64,000 nucleotides of DNA from Gammaproteobacteria bacterium MOLA455 (GCA_000511875.1 AZIN01000001.1:1557332-1621331); one strand, 5' to 3'; positions 18,439 through 30,871 are shown, counted from the first letter of the stretch. Made by a program: numbers and translations. Notes: generated from the sequence alone by a model not told the origin.

Positions 18439-20601
18439 TCAGAGCGCCATTAGGTTAGCCGAGGCTAAAATCAATATCTTAGTACCCACTTCGGCAAAGC
18501 GCACATGCACTCTGGCGCGAGGACCGTTTCCTTCAAAATTTAAAATTACGCCCTCCCCATAAACCTGATGATTGACCCCTTGGCCAAGAGAAAAGCCCGT
18601 TTCTTCACCGGAGTCGCTGTGCATTGAGCCACTGCCCGCATAACTGGTAGGGCGACTAATGGTGTTTTGTAAACGCACTTCTTCGATAACATCTTTAGGG
18701 ATATCGCGAACAAATCGCGATACTGAATTGAATGATTCAGTACCGTAAATAGAGCGGCTTTCCGCAAAGGTCAGATAGAGCTTTTGCATAGCCCGAGTAA
18801 TGCCCACATAGGCAAGGCGGCGCTCTTCTTCAAGACGGCCTGGCTCGTCGAGCGACATTTTGTGGGGGAATAAATTTTCTTCTACGCCGGCAATAAATAC
18901 CAGCGGAAACTCCAAGCCCTTAGCGCTGTGCAGGGTCATAAGCTGAACTGCGTCTTGGTCTTCATCGGCCTGACCATCCCCAGAGTCCAGGGCAACCTGG
19001 TCGAGAAATTGCGGCAGTATAGGTAAGTCTTTATCTTCAGCTTCGAAGTTGCGACAGGCACCAACCAGTTCTTCAAGGTTTTCCACCCGTGCCTGACCAC
19101 GCTCGCCTTTCTCGCGCTTGTGCATCTCGATGAGGCCGCTGCGCTGAATGGCGTTTTCAGCCTGTTCATAGAGCTCTAACTCTTCCAGCTGTCCGCTCAT
19201 TTCATTGATCAACTCTAAAAACACCGCGACGGCATTAATGGCTCTGCCGGGCATGCGCTTTTCCGTGACAATTTTTTCCGCAGCGCGCCACATAGAGATT
19301 TGATCTTCTCGGGCCAGCGCTCGAATAGTTTCAACCGTGCGATCGCCAATACCTCGGGGCGGCACATTGACCACCCGTTCAAAGGCAACATCGTCATGAC
19401 AGTTCATCATCATGCGCAGATAGGAGAGGGCATTCTTAATTTCCAGTCGCTCATAGAAGCGTTGCCCACCATAGATGCGATAGGGAATATCCGCTTGCAG
19501 CAATGCCGCTTCAAGTACTCGAGACTGGGCATTGGATCTATAGAGAATCGCCGAGTCTTCCCGAAGATTGCCTTGATTGACCCAGCTCTGCAGACGATCG
19601 GCAATATAGCGCGCCTCGTCATGCTCGTTAAATGCTGCATAGAGTGCGATCGGCTCACCTTCGCCGGAATCAGTCCACAGGCTTTTCCCCAGACGTTCTG
19701 CATTCTTGGAAATCACAGCATTGGCAGCCATGAGAATATTGGAGGTGGAGCGATAATTTTGCTCCAACTTAACCGTATGGGTATCGGGATAGTTGCGCTG
19801 GTAGTGAAGAATATTTTCCACTTTGGCGCCGCGCCAACCGTAGATCGACTGATCGTCGTCCCCCACCGCCGTGACACCAGACACTTTGCCGGCAAGCAGT
19901 CTCAGCCAGGCATACTGCACCGCGTTGGTATCCTGAAACTCATCGACCAAGATATGTTGGAAACGCTGCTGGTAGTGGTCAAGCACCGCTGGATGGTCCC
20001 GCCACAGCTCTAGGGCACGCAACAACAGCTCAGCGAAGTCGATCACCCCAAGGCGATTACAGACCTCTTCATACTCACGGTAGATGCGCAGCATAGTGGC
20101 CATATGGGGATCACCGGTTTCCTGAATGTGGGCTGCACGCAGGCCCTCATCCTTTTGCCCATTAATCCACCACTGTGCCTGTTTCGGCGGCCAGCGTTGC
20201 TCATCGAGATCCATGCTGCGCATAACCCGCTTCACCAGCCGCAGCTGGTCATCAGAGTCGAGGATTTGAAAATTCTCTGGCAGCTTGACGTCTTTCCAAT
20301 GGGCCTTGAGTAAGCGGTGAGCCAACCCATGAAACGTCCCCACCCACATGCCGCGCAGCGACATACCCATGAGCTCATCGATGCGCTCGCGCATTTCACG
20401 GGCTGCTTTGTTGGTGAAGGTCACCGCCAAAATTGAATAGGGAGAAATATTATCCACCTGTATTTTCCAGGCGATGCGATGCACAAGCACGCGAGTCTTG
20501 CCACTACCAGCGCCGGCCAACACCAAGAGGTGCTGTCTGTCGCTGATAACAGCTTCTTCTTGCGCCGCGTTTAATTTGTCGAGTATCGAGGTAACATCCA
20601 T
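18439..20601 (-). CDS. uvrD: DNA helicase II UvrD
   Basis: Superfamily 1A 3'-5' helicase for nucleotide excision and mismatch repair; 720 residues, the E. coli length. Walker A (AGAGSGKT) is at residues 29-36. Also present are DEFQDTN, the DDDQSIYGWRGA motif, QNYRST and the LMTLHSAKGLEF motif VI region. I use the ATG at 20601; an in-frame ATG at 20643 would add 14 unusual residues. No LexA-type box (CTG-N10-CAG) is evident upstream, so SOS control is not visible. Confidence 0.96.
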   Translation of the reverse strand: MDVTSILDKLNAAQEEAVISDRQHLLVLAGAGSGKTRVLVHRIAWKIQVDNISPYSILAVTFTNKAAREMRERIDELMGMSLRGMWVGTFHGLAHRLLKAHWKDVKLPENFQILDSDDQLRLVKRVMRSMDLDEQRWPPKQAQWWINGQKDEGLRAAHIQETGDPHMATMLRIYREYEEVCNRLGVIDFAELLLRALELWRDHPAVLDHYQQRFQHILVDEFQDTNAVQYAWLRLLAGKVSGVTAVGDDDQSIYGWRGAKVENILHYQRNYPDTHTVKLEQNYRSTSNILMAANAVISKNAERLGKSLWTDSGEGEPIALYAAFNEHDEARYIADRLQSWVNQGNLREDSAILYRSNAQSRVLEAALLQADIPYRIYGGQRFYERLEIKNALSYLRMMMNCHDDVAFERVVNVPPRGIGDRTVETIRALAREDQISMWRAAEKIVTEKRMPGRAINAVAVFLELINEMSGQLEELELYEQAENAIQRSGLIEMHKREKGERGQARVENLEELVGACRNFEAEDKDLPILPQFLDQVALDSGDGQADEDQDAVQLMTLHSAKGLEFPLVFIAGVEENLFPHKMSLDEPGRLEEERRLAYVGITRAMQKLYLTFAESRSIYGTESFNSVSRFVRDIPKDVIEEVRLQNTISRPTSYAGSGSMHSDSGEETGFSLGQGVNHQVYGEGVILNFEGNGPRARVHVRFAEVGTKILILASANLMAL

Positions 20602-20732
20602 AGCGCAGTATTCTACCAACATGTTCCGCGAAGTTGTGGCCATTCTGAGCTTTACTGAGAGTTAATTAAGCCATGCCGTATCAGGATCCGCACCTTTATT
20701 GACTACAAAACTAGTATTATTGGCGCATTTCT

Positions 20733-20747
20733 TGTAAATTTTTTACA
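20733..20747. promoter_or_regulatory. Predicted HexR operator
   Basis: The 15-base sequence TGTAAATTTTTTACA has perfect TGTAA/TTACA half-sites with the 5-base spacing of the known gammaproteobacterial HexR box (TGTAATTAAATTACA). It ends 32 bases before the start of the hexR-like gene, in its likely promoter, and in the divergent region with uvrD. This suggests autoregulation. Confidence 0.7.
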
Positions 20748-20779
20748 TAATTCAGCTTGGCTCAACTATTGGTTCTTTT

Positions 20780-21628
20780 ATGAAACCCGCACAGCTTACT
20801 CAAACCATCAGCGATACCATGATCGATCTCCGAAAATCTGAGCGCAAAGTCGCCGAATTTGTTCTCAAGGAACCCCTCGGCGTGATTCGTATGCGTATTG
20901 TCGATCTGGCGCAACAGGCTGGGGTCAGTGAGCCGACGGTGGTGCGCTTTTGTCGCGCAGTGGGCTGTCACGGCTTTCAAGACTTTAAGTTAGCCCTAGC
21001 GCAACAGCTGGCCTCCAGCCCGAGTTATGGCCAGATTGCGGTAACCGATACAGATTCCACGCGGGAGTACACCCACAAGGTTTTTGACTCAACAGTAGAT
21101 ACTCTATTAAAGCTACGTGACAGCCTGGCACTGGAAAACCTTGAAGCAGCAGTTGCCGCTATCTGCAATGCACAGCGGGTTGAGTTCTATGGTTTTGGCG
21201 CGTCTGCTGCAGTGGCCTTTGATGCTCAGCACAAATTTTTCCGCTTACAGATCACCTCTGCGGCTTACTCAGACCCCCACCTGCAGAATATGTCAGCAAC
21301 CTCATTGCAGCCTGGAGATGTAGTTATTGCCATCTCCCAGTCGGGACGCACTCAAGCGCTACTGGATTCTATGGAGTTGGTTAAGCGCTCCGGTGGAATT
21401 GTTATCGGCTTAGCGCCCAGTGGCACACCCATAGCGCACAGCGCAAACATAGCCATTGAAATTGATGCTAAAGAAGATATTCAGATCTACACCCCGCTAT
21501 CATCGCGGATTGCCCACTTAGCGGTTATCGATGTACTGGCGATCGGTGTAGCACAGAAGAAAGGGCCACAACTTCAAGCCCATTTACAGCAACTACAATC
21601 AGGACTGTCTTCTCTGCGAATCGATTAG
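20780..21628 (+). CDS. hexR: HexR-like RpiR/MurR-family transcriptional regulator
   Basis: Regulator of 282 residues with an N-terminal RpiR-type helix-turn-helix (about 37-66, with VSEPTVVRFCRAVGC) and a C-terminal SIS domain (about 125-255) that binds a sugar phosphate. In gammaproteobacteria HexR senses 2-keto-3-deoxy-6-phosphogluconate and controls central carbon genes. No such metabolic gene is adjacent here. The predicted HexR box upstream supports this subfamily assignment. It is convergent with glmS. Confidence 0.85.
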   Translation: MKPAQLTQTISDTMIDLRKSERKVAEFVLKEPLGVIRMRIVDLAQQAGVSEPTVVRFCRAVGCHGFQDFKLALAQQLASSPSYGQIAVTDTDSTREYTHKVFDSTVDTLLKLRDSLALENLEAAVAAICNAQRVEFYGFGASAAVAFDAQHKFFRLQITSAAYSDPHLQNMSATSLQPGDVVIAISQSGRTQALLDSMELVKRSGGIVIGLAPSGTPIAHSANIAIEIDAKEDIQIYTPLSSRIAHLAVIDVLAIGVAQKKGPQLQAHLQQLQSGLSSLRID

Positions 21629-21672
21629 GCTCGTTAAGAAATTATTTTAAGTGCTCTGTAAGTAGAGTGGGG

Positions 21673-21690
21673 GCGCTGTTCCTGCAGCGC
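21673..21690. terminator. Possible hairpin between hexR and glmS
   Basis: A GCGCTG/CAGCGC stem with a 6-base loop lies in the 167-base gap between the convergent hexR and glmS genes. It has no following T run on either strand, so a terminator role is tentative. I see nothing else in this gap. Confidence 0.35.
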
Positions 21691-21795
21691 ACAGAAGCTC
21701 GAAGTAGATATTCTAAGCAGTAAATAAACCGTGAGTTGTGCCGAACTCTTGGTGCTCTCCTTTCCATACAGGACTCACACCAAATATTTTTTGAT

Positions 21796-23625
21796 TTACT
21801 CGACAGTAACTGACTTGGCCAGATTGCGCGGCTGATCTACATCAGTACCTTTCAATAAAGCCACATGATAAGAAAGCATCTGTAATGGCAATGTGTAAAC
21901 AATCGCCTCAAGACTTTTTGGCACATGGGGCATGTCTATAACAGTAGTTCCAGGCTCACTGACAAAGCCGCTGGCAACATCAGCAAAAACAAAAAGCTGA
22001 CCGCCGCGCGCGCGAACTTCATGCAAGTTGGATTTTAGTTTTTCCAGCAATTGATTATTGGGCGCTACGGTAACCACTGGCATATCTTCATCCACTAGCG
22101 CTAGGGGGCCATGTTTTAATTCACCGGAAGGATAGGCCTCTGCGTGAATATAGGAAATTTCTTTTAGCTTGAGTGCACCTTCGAGGGCAATGGGGTACTG
22201 CTCTCCACGTCCTAAAAAGAGGGCGTGATGCTTGTTGGCAAAGGATTCTGAGACCGCCTCAATAACAGAATCTAACTGCAATATTTGATTGCAAAGCTCT
22301 GGCAATTGATGCAGATTTTCAACTAATTCTTTTTCAGCTTTTGCATCCAGACCATTGTGTTTAGCGAGGGACAATGAGAGTAACTGCAGTGCTACAAGTT
22401 GAGTGGTAAACGCCTTGGTTGAGGCAACCCCAATCTCGGGGCCGGCGAGGGTCATCAGCGAGATATCGGATTCGCGCACCAGCGAACTATTGGCTACATT
22501 GCAGATGGCCAAAAATCCAAGATAGCCGTTTTCTTTGGCCTTGCGCAGTGCTGAAAGCGTATCCGCTGTTTCACCAGACTGAGAAATAGTGACGAATAAC
22601 GTCCCCGCGGGAACCGGTACTTTGCGGTAGCGATACTCGCTTGCCACTTCAACCTGACAGGGAATATTGGCGTATTCTTCAATCCAATACTTCGCCACTA
22701 GACCAGAGTGAAAGCTGGTACCACAAGCAATAATGTGAATGTTTTTGGTTTCAGCAAAGAGTGCGTCCGCTCTATAGCCAAAAATCGCCTCACGAATATG
22801 ATCTGCAGCTAAACGACCACTGATCGTGTTCGCTAAGACCGTTGGCTGCTCAAAAATCTCCTTTTGCATAAAGTGTCGATATTTTCCCTTTTCTGCAACT
22901 TGATCGGCTTCATCTAACTCATTGATTGGACGCGCAACCTCGGCACCAGACTGATCAAAAATGCGGTAATTCGAGCTGCTCAGCTCAACCAAGTCACCTT
23001 CTTCTAAGAAGATAAAACGGTCCGTAACCTGGCGCAGTGCCATTTGGTCTGAGGCAATAAAGTTTTCATCTATACCAACGCCTATAACCAGTGGACTACC
23101 ACTTCGGGCGGCAATAATCGTGTCGGGATTGTCTTCAGAGATAACGCCTAGGGCATAGGCCCCCTCAAGACGTGTAATGGTCTGCTCAACTGCACTGCGC
23201 AAATCAGTTGTTTGCTGAAGATAGTAATGTACCAAATGGGCCACCACTTCCGTATCCGTAGCGGATAGAATCAGGTAACCGGCAGCAACCATTTCTGCGC
23301 GCAGTTCAACGTGATTTTCAATAATGCCATTGTGAACTACAGAGACGCCTGCGGAATTGTGCGGATGCGAGTTAACACTGCTTGGCTCGCCATGTGTAGC
23401 CCAGCGGGTGTGGGCTATACCGGTTGAACCACTCGCCGGATTATTTTCGGCCACTTTCACCAGCTCGGCGACCTTGCCAATATTCTTTCGTGTTTGCAGT
23501 TTGCTGTCATTATCGATGATCGATAAGCCGGCTGAGTCATAACCGCGATATTCTAAGCGCCGAAGCCCTTCGATAAGAATTTTATACACATTGCGCTGAG
23601 TTGCAGCACCGACAATTCCACACAT
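21796..23625 (-). CDS. glmS: Glutamine-fructose-6-phosphate aminotransferase (isomerizing)
   Basis: Makes glucosamine-6-phosphate, the first step toward UDP-GlcNAc for peptidoglycan and lipopolysaccharide; 609 residues. The N-terminal glutaminase domain uses Cys2 (MCGIVGA), and two SIS domains follow (with CGTSFHSG and SQSGETADT). The C-terminal SVTVE matches the conserved tail. It follows glmU by 11 bases. No glmS ribozyme is expected or seen; in gammaproteobacteria control is usually by small RNAs, and none is in this window. Confidence 0.97.
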   Translation of the reverse strand: MCGIVGAATQRNVYKILIEGLRRLEYRGYDSAGLSIIDNDSKLQTRKNIGKVAELVKVAENNPASGSTGIAHTRWATHGEPSSVNSHPHNSAGVSVVHNGIIENHVELRAEMVAAGYLILSATDTEVVAHLVHYYLQQTTDLRSAVEQTITRLEGAYALGVISEDNPDTIIAARSGSPLVIGVGIDENFIASDQMALRQVTDRFIFLEEGDLVELSSSNYRIFDQSGAEVARPINELDEADQVAEKGKYRHFMQKEIFEQPTVLANTISGRLAADHIREAIFGYRADALFAETKNIHIIACGTSFHSGLVAKYWIEEYANIPCQVEVASEYRYRKVPVPAGTLFVTISQSGETADTLSALRKAKENGYLGFLAICNVANSSLVRESDISLMTLAGPEIGVASTKAFTTQLVALQLLSLSLAKHNGLDAKAEKELVENLHQLPELCNQILQLDSVIEAVSESFANKHHALFLGRGEQYPIALEGALKLKEISYIHAEAYPSGELKHGPLALVDEDMPVVTVAPNNQLLEKLKSNLHEVRARGGQLFVFADVASGFVSEPGTTVIDMPHVPKSLEAIVYTLPLQMLSYHVALLKGTDVDQPRNLAKSVTVE

Positions 23626-23636
23626 AGTCTAACTTC

Positions 23637-25004
23637 CTAGTTGTTTTTGGTCGGACGTTTCCAGCCCGGTATATTGCGCTGTTTCGCTCGACCAACGGCC
23701 AAGTGGTCCGCGGGTACCTCCGAGCTTATAGTGGAGCCGGCGGCAACAAAGCCGTTGGCTCCTATAGAGATTGGCGCAATCAGAGTACTATTAGAGCCGA
23801 CAAAGCTATTATCACCGATGTCAGTTTTATGTTTATTCACGCCGTCATAGTTGCACGTGATGGTGCCTGCACCTACGTTAACGTTTTCGCCGAGTTTAGC
23901 ATCGCCAACATAGCTCAGGTGATTGATCTTGCTACCGTTGCCAACAATGGCTTTTTTGGTTTCGACAAAGTTACCCACTTTAGTATTTGAGCCTAACTGA
24001 GTGCCGGGTCGAATCCGCGCAAAAGGGCCGAGTATTGCCTGATCGCCAATGGTGGATTGTTCTATGACTGTATTCGCCTTGATCTCAACACCGTCGCCTA
24101 TATGACTATCGGTTATCTGACAGTTGGGACCAATACGAACGTTTGAGCCAATGGTTACTTTGCCTTCGAAGAGGCAGTTTATATCGATGAAATTATCTGT
24201 GCCTGCTGTCAGTGCGCCCCGCTGATCAAAGCGGGCTGGGTCAGCCAGACTTGTACCTGAAGCCATTAACTGGTCAGCTAACCGTAACTGGTAAGCCCGC
24301 TCGAGATCAGCTAGCTGTTGGCGGCTATTAATACCCTCTACTTCACTTGCCGAGATGGGCTGGACCGCATTAATGCGGTAGCCAGCACTGCGAGCAATGG
24401 CGATCAAATCAGTAAGATAGTACTCACTCTGGGCATTCTGGTTGCCTATCTCAGGAAGCCAGTCACTGAGTAATTTAGTGGTAAGAGCCATAACCCCTGT
24501 ATTGACTTCAGAGACTTGCAATTGATCTGAACTAGCATCTTTTTGCTCAACGATGGCTTCTATCTGACCCTGGTCATCCCGAATAATACGACCATAACCA
24601 GAAGGGTCGGGTAGCTCCATTGTCAGGAGAGAGATATGTTGCTCATCTACGGCGTCAAGCATTTTGCAAATAGTAGCTGCTGTAATCAGAGGCACATCGC
24701 CATAGAGAATAATGACCTTGGCCTCATCTCGCAGGTGGCCCAATGCGCACTTTACTGCATGGCCAGTGCCAAGCTGTTCGCTCTGTTCAACCATAGTAAA
24801 CGCGGTTTCAGGATAGGTGTCGCGAACCAGTTTTGCGCCATGACCAGTGACAACAATTCTATGGGCATCCGGGATCTCATTGGCGGTATCTAATACATGG
24901 GTCAGCATAGGCTTGCCGCCGAGCTCGTGAAGCACCTTGGGCAGTTGCGAGCGCATGCGCGTGCCTTTACCGGCAGCGAGAATAACAATGTCCGTTTTTG
25001 TCAT
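23637..25004 (-). CDS. glmU: Bifunctional UDP-GlcNAc pyrophosphorylase / GlcN-1-P acetyltransferase
   Basis: Acetylates glucosamine-1-phosphate and then adds UMP to give UDP-GlcNAc; 455 residues. The N-terminal uridylyltransferase domain starts with LAAGKGTRMRS and contains ILYGDVPL. The C-terminal half is a left-handed beta-helix with hexapeptide repeats and the NFVETKK and CNYDGVNKHKT motifs of the acetyltransferase. It lies between the atp operon terminator and glmS. Confidence 0.97.
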   Translation of the reverse strand: MTKTDIVILAAGKGTRMRSQLPKVLHELGGKPMLTHVLDTANEIPDAHRIVVTGHGAKLVRDTYPETAFTMVEQSEQLGTGHAVKCALGHLRDEAKVIILYGDVPLITAATICKMLDAVDEQHISLLTMELPDPSGYGRIIRDDQGQIEAIVEQKDASSDQLQVSEVNTGVMALTTKLLSDWLPEIGNQNAQSEYYLTDLIAIARSAGYRINAVQPISASEVEGINSRQQLADLERAYQLRLADQLMASGTSLADPARFDQRGALTAGTDNFIDINCLFEGKVTIGSNVRIGPNCQITDSHIGDGVEIKANTVIEQSTIGDQAILGPFARIRPGTQLGSNTKVGNFVETKKAIVGNGSKINHLSYVGDAKLGENVNVGAGTITCNYDGVNKHKTDIGDNSFVGSNSTLIAPISIGANGFVAAGSTISSEVPADHLAVGRAKQRNIPGWKRPTKNN

Positions 25005-25109
25005 AGTTTGTTCACTTATAGCTTATCGAGATAATAATATAGCCCGTCACGGTACTGTTTAAAGCTCGACAGCACAAGCCTGTGGTAGCTGTCCTCAAAT
25101 TGCGAATAT

Positions 25110-25141
25110 AAAAAAAGGCGGCCGTAGCCACCCTTTTTTAA
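25110..25141 (-). terminator. Terminator of the atp operon
   Basis: On the minus strand an A run, a GGGTGGC stem, a short TACG loop, GCCGCC and a long T run form a typical intrinsic terminator with one bulge and one G-U pair. It begins 15 bases after the atpC stop codon. It separates the ATP synthase operon from glmU-glmS. Confidence 0.88.
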
Positions 25142-25155
25142 CAGCCCCTGACTGA

Positions 25156-25581
25156 TTAACCGCCAAGCTTTTTGCGCAGTGTTTGTACAGTACGCAACTG
25201 AGCTGTCGCCTGTGCCAGCATAGCAGCGGCTTTAGAGTACTCAATTTCACCAGACTGATTGGCGATTGCGCTCTCAGCTTCTTTGACGGCTTCCGCTGCA
25301 GCAGCTTCATCGATATCACCAGCACGTACCGCAGTATCCGCCAAAATAGAGATATTGTTCGGCTGTACTTCCAGATAACCACCTGACAGATAGTAAACTT
25401 CTTCTTCACCATTCTGCTTAACCAGACGCACTGGACCGGGCTTCAAATCACTGAGCAGTGGTGCATGACCGGCTGTTACGCCCAGCTCACCCAATGAGCC
25501 GGTGGCAACAACCATCTCGACCAACCCAGAGAACAGGGATTCATCCGCACTTACGATGTCACAATGCACTGTTATTGCCAT
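25156..25581 (-). CDS. atpC: ATP synthase F1 epsilon subunit
   Basis: Central-stalk subunit of 141 residues that couples and inhibits F1. The N-terminal beta sandwich (about 1-85) contains [13 protein letters not shown], and a C-terminal helical hairpin (about 90-140) follows. It is the last gene of the atp operon, 81 bases after atpD, directly before the terminator. Confidence 0.95.
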   Translation of the reverse strand: MAITVHCDIVSADESLFSGLVEMVVATGSLGELGVTAGHAPLLSDLKPGPVRLVKQNGEEEVYYLSGGYLEVQPNNISILADTAVRAGDIDEAAAAEAVKEAESAIANQSGEIEYSKAAAMLAQATAQLRTVQTLRKKLGG

Positions 25582-25662
25582 GTCTTTATTGCCTTTGCTT
25601 GCTGCACTTTAATAGGTTTAAGAGCCTTAGCGTTGAAAGTGTTAGACTCTAAAGCAATTGCT

Positions 25663-27084
<1,422 letters not shown>

Positions 27085-27100
27085 TTAAATTCGGTTCGCT

Positions 27101-27961
27101 TTATACAGCTGCTGCGCCACTTACGATTTCTGACAGCTCTTGGGTAATCGCTGCCTGACGGGCTTTGTTATACAGCAGTTGCAATTCGTCAATCATTTCA
27201 CCGGCATTCTCGGTGGCATTTTTCATTGCGAGCATACGTGCGGCCTGCTCACAGGCTTTATTCTCTACCACACCTTGATATACCTGAGATTCGATATAGC
27301 GAATCAGAAGGCCGTCCAGTAGTTCCTTGGCATCGGGCTCATAGATATAGTCCCAGTGATGCTTGAGGCGAGTGTCGTCATTTGCAGCCAGTGGAAGCAG
27401 CTGCTCGACAGTAGGAGACTGCGTCATCGTGTTAACAAATTCGTTGCTCACCACAAACAGCTTGTCGATACTGCCATTATCGTAGGCATCCAACATCACT
27501 TTTACGCCGCCGATCAAATCAGCTGCATTGGGCTCATCGCCAACATCTCTAACCGCTGCAACCACATTGCCGCCAACTGCACTAAAGAAGCCTGCAGCCT
27601 TATTGCCAACAACGCAGATATCCACTTCGATGCCCTGATCTGTCCAAGCCTTCATCGACTTTAGGGCCGCCTTGAACAGATTGATATTCAAACCACCGCA
27701 AAGGCCGCGATCTGTTGAAATCACGACATAGGCGACACGTTTTACTTCGCGCTCAGTTAAATACTGGTGTCGGTACTCAGATACCGCGTTGGCAATATGG
27801 CCAACCACGTCGCGGATGCGCTGGGCATAGGGCTTACCCAACGACATGCGCTCCTGAGCTCGACGCATCTTGCTCGCCGCAACCATTTCCATGGCGCTGG
27901 TGATCTTCTGCGTGCTACCAATACTAGCAATTTTGGTTTTGACTTCTTTTCCGATTGCCAT
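27101..27961 (-). CDS. atpG: ATP synthase F1 gamma subunit
   Basis: Rotor shaft of F1, 286 residues. The N-terminal helix begins [14 protein letters not shown] and contains [17 protein letters not shown]. The central [11 protein letters not shown] motif and the C-terminal coiled-coil helix ([21 protein letters not shown]) are characteristic. It lies 27 bases after atpA. Confidence 0.96.
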   Translation of the reverse strand: MAIGKEVKTKIASIGSTQKITSAMEMVAASKMRRAQERMSLGKPYAQRIRDVVGHIANAVSEYRHQYLTEREVKRVAYVVISTDRGLCGGLNINLFKAALKSMKAWTDQGIEVDICVVGNKAAGFFSAVGGNVVAAVRDVGDEPNAADLIGGVKVMLDAYDNGSIDKLFVVSNEFVNTMTQSPTVEQLLPLAANDDTRLKHHWDYIYEPDAKELLDGLLIRYIESQVYQGVVENKACEQAARMLAMKNATENAGEMIDELQLLYNKARQAAITQELSEIVSGAAAV

Positions 27962-27988
27962 GTTTTATGCCTGTCCGATTACTCTGAC

Positions 27989-29533
27989 TTACCAGGTTTG
28001 GGTTGCAATAAACTTGTCCAGAGCAGCTTTAAAACCGGCTGCTATGTCGTCGTTATAATCGCCTGATGCATTTATCTGGGTCATCAGATCAGCGTGCTCA
28101 GCTTTCATATAAGAAAGCAGGGCTGCTTCAAAATCACCAATTTTGCTCACTTCAACCGCCTGCAAATAACCGTTGTCAGCTGCGTAGACCATGACACCCA
28201 TCTCGGCGATACTCTGTGGCGAGTACTGCTTCTGCTTCATAAGCTCGGTAACGCGCTCGCCGTGATCCAACTGGGCTTTTGTCGCTTCATCGAGGTCAGA
28301 GGCAAACTGGGAAAATGCTGCCAGCTCACGATACTGTGCCAGAGCAGTACGAATACCACCGGACAGTTTCTTGATGATTTTAGTCTGTGCTGCACCACCT
28401 ACACGAGAAACAGAGATACCTGCGTTCATCGCTGGACGTACGCCGGCGTTAAACATATCTGCTTCAAGGAAGATCTGACCATCAGTAATCGAAATTACGT
28501 TGGTCGGAACAAAGGCGGAGACGTCACCAGCCTGAGTTTCAATAACTGGCAATGCAGTTAGTGAGCCAGTCTTACCTTTCACTTCACCATTGGTGAACTT
28601 CTCGACGTAAGTTGGGTTTACTCGGGCTGCACGCTCTAACAGTCTGGAGTGCAAATAAAACACATCACCAGGATAGGCTTCACGACCAGGAGGACGTTTC
28701 AGCAACAGCGAGATTTGACGATAGGCCCAAGCCTGCTTGGTCAAATCATCATAGATAATTAAGGCGTCTTGTCCGCGATCACGGTAGTACTCACCCATTG
28801 AACAACCAGCAAACGGCGCCAAAAACTGCATGGCGGCTGGATCAGATGCGGTAGCAGCAACAACAATAGTGTGCTCCATGGCGCCGTGCTCTTCGAGTTT
28901 GCGCACAACTGCAGCAACCGAAGCGGCTTTCTGACCAATGGCTACATAGATACATTTAATGCCCGAGCCTTTCTGGTTAATGATGGCATCAACTGCGATA
29001 GCTGTCTTGCCAATCTGGCGATCACCAATGATCAGCTCGCGCTGACCACGACCAATCGGCACCATGGCATCAATCGCTTTCAAACCAATTTGTACTGGCT
29101 GATCAACAGACTGACGCTCAATAACACCAGGTGCAACTTTTTCAATTGCATCGGTGAGGGTAGCGTTAATCGGGCCTTTACCATCAATAGGGTTACCCAG
29201 GGCGTCGACTACGCGACCTTCCAATTCTGGGCCTACTGGAACTTCCAATACACGTCCGGTGCATCGGGCTTTTTGACCTTCGGCCAGTGACTGGTAGTCA
29301 CCCAAGACCACGGCGCCGACAGAGTCGCGTTCGAGGTTAAGTGCCATACCATAGACACCGCCATCAAATTCGATCATTTCGCCATACATCACGTCGTCTA
29401 AACCGTGAATACGAATGATACCGTCCGATACGGAAACAATGGTGCCCTCATTTTGGGCTTCTGAAGAAACATTAAGATTGTCGATTCGACTCTTAATAAT
29501 TTCGCTGATTTCTGATGGATTCAGTTGCTGCAT
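27989..29533 (-). CDS. atpA: ATP synthase F1 alpha subunit
   Basis: Non-catalytic nucleotide-binding subunit, 514 residues. Walker A GDRQIGKT is at 170-177. The conserved VSRVGGAAQ motif near residue 375 carries the arginine finger that reaches into the beta catalytic site. It lies 17 bases after atpH. Confidence 0.97.
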   Translation of the reverse strand: MQQLNPSEISEIIKSRIDNLNVSSEAQNEGTIVSVSDGIIRIHGLDDVMYGEMIEFDGGVYGMALNLERDSVGAVVLGDYQSLAEGQKARCTGRVLEVPVGPELEGRVVDALGNPIDGKGPINATLTDAIEKVAPGVIERQSVDQPVQIGLKAIDAMVPIGRGQRELIIGDRQIGKTAIAVDAIINQKGSGIKCIYVAIGQKAASVAAVVRKLEEHGAMEHTIVVAATASDPAAMQFLAPFAGCSMGEYYRDRGQDALIIYDDLTKQAWAYRQISLLLKRPPGREAYPGDVFYLHSRLLERAARVNPTYVEKFTNGEVKGKTGSLTALPVIETQAGDVSAFVPTNVISITDGQIFLEADMFNAGVRPAMNAGISVSRVGGAAQTKIIKKLSGGIRTALAQYRELAAFSQFASDLDEATKAQLDHGERVTELMKQKQYSPQSIAEMGVMVYAADNGYLQAVEVSKIGDFEAALLSYMKAEHADLMTQINASGDYNDDIAAGFKAALDKFIATQTW

Positions 29534-29550
29534 GCTTAGGCCTCAAATCC

Positions 29551-30087
29551 TTAGGAGTGTAATGACTCGGCGAGTTTGGCCAATCGGCCACGAATGGATC
29601 CGTCAATAACGGTATCCCCGGCACGTATAACCGCACCACCCAGCAAGCTCTTGTCTAAACGAACCTGCATGTTTACTTTACGTTCTAGTTTGGTGCTCAG
29701 CGCGTCAATAAGCTTTTGCTGTTGTTCAGCATCGAGCTCATGGGCGGTGGTCACGTCAACATCAACCGCTTTTTCGCGGTTAGCTTTTAAAACATCAAAT
29801 TGCTGAGAGATATCCGGCAGTAGTTGCAGTCGACGATTCTCAGACAGAACGGTTAAGAAGTTCTTGCCATGATCGCTGAGCGCATCGCCACAGATTTCAA
29901 TTAATGCCTGCGCTTGCTCGTTCGCCGTAACGCTTGGCGACGCTAACAGACGCACAACATTAGACTGCTGAGCAACTGCACCGGCAGTCGCTAAGCTGTG
30001 CGACCAACCCTGCAAGTCACCCGCCGTCTCGGCGAATTCAAATGCCGCTTTCGCATAGGGCCGAGCTAATGTGCTTAATTCTGCCAT
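29551..30087 (-). CDS. atpH: ATP synthase F1 delta subunit
   Basis: Peripheral stalk subunit that links F1 to the b dimer; 178 residues. The N-terminal helical domain starts ARPYAKAAFEFA, and the C-terminal motif VIRAGDTVIDGSIRGRLAKL is typical of OSCP/delta proteins. It lies 12 bases after atpF. Confidence 0.95.
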   Translation of the reverse strand: MAELSTLARPYAKAAFEFAETAGDLQGWSHSLATAGAVAQQSNVVRLLASPSVTANEQAQALIEICGDALSDHGKNFLTVLSENRRLQLLPDISQQFDVLKANREKAVDVDVTTAHELDAEQQQKLIDALSTKLERKVNMQVRLDKSLLGGAVIRAGDTVIDGSIRGRLAKLAESLHS

Positions 30088-30099
30088 GATTAACCTCGG

Positions 30100-30570
30100 T
30101 TACAGCTGCGCTGCTAAATTATCAACCAGTGCGCGATTAGCCTTGTCGTCAATAGACGCTTCAAGCACTTTCTCGGCGCCAGCCAGAGCCAACCCTGCAA
30201 CAGCAGTGCGCAGCTCTTCTTTAGCGCGATTGATCTCTTGCTCAATCTCAGCTTCGGCAGCTACTTTCAGGCGGTCGCCCTCGGTGCGCGCCTGAACCTT
30301 GGCTTCATCAACGATCTGATTCGCGCGCTTGTTCGCTTGATCAACGATGCCAGCAGCTTCCAGCTTGGCTTCTTTCATCTGATCCGTGGCTTTATTTTGC
30401 GCCAACTCAAGATCACGTAGAGCACGATCAGCCGCATCAAGACCATCGGCGATTTTCTTCTGTCGCTCTTCCATTGACTCAATAATAACCGGCCAGACAA
30501 ACTTCATGCAGAACCACACAAAGAATGCAAAGGTCACCATTTGGCCAAAAAGCGTTAGATTAATATTCAC
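30100..30570 (-). CDS. atpF: ATP synthase Fo b subunit
   Basis: Peripheral stalk subunit, 156 residues. One N-terminal membrane helix (about 5-27) is followed by a long charged, heptad-rich helix that dimerises and carries delta. It starts with GTG at 30570, seven bases after a GAGG ribosome binding site. It lies 46 bases after atpE. Confidence 0.95.
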   Translation of the reverse strand: MNINLTLFGQMVTFAFFVWFCMKFVWPVIIESMEERQKKIADGLDAADRALRDLELAQNKATDQMKEAKLEAAGIVDQANKRANQIVDEAKVQARTEGDRLKVAAEAEIEQEINRAKEELRTAVAGLALAGAEKVLEASIDDKANRALVDNLAAQL

Positions 30571-30616
30571 GCCATTACCTCGTTAAACAATGGATTAAAT
30601 TTCGCTAACCGGTTTG

Positions 30617-30871
<255 letters not shown>

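Noticed and set aside
21640-21795. glmS ribozyme or GlmY/GlmZ-type small RNA near glmS
   Set aside because: This gap lies downstream of glmS, not upstream, and has no recognisable ribozyme or small RNA core; the gap before glmS is only 11 bases.
28094-29290. Plus-strand open frames of 155 and 139 residues within atpA
   Set aside because: They are antisense to atpA and owe their length to its codon use; no ribosome binding site or homology.
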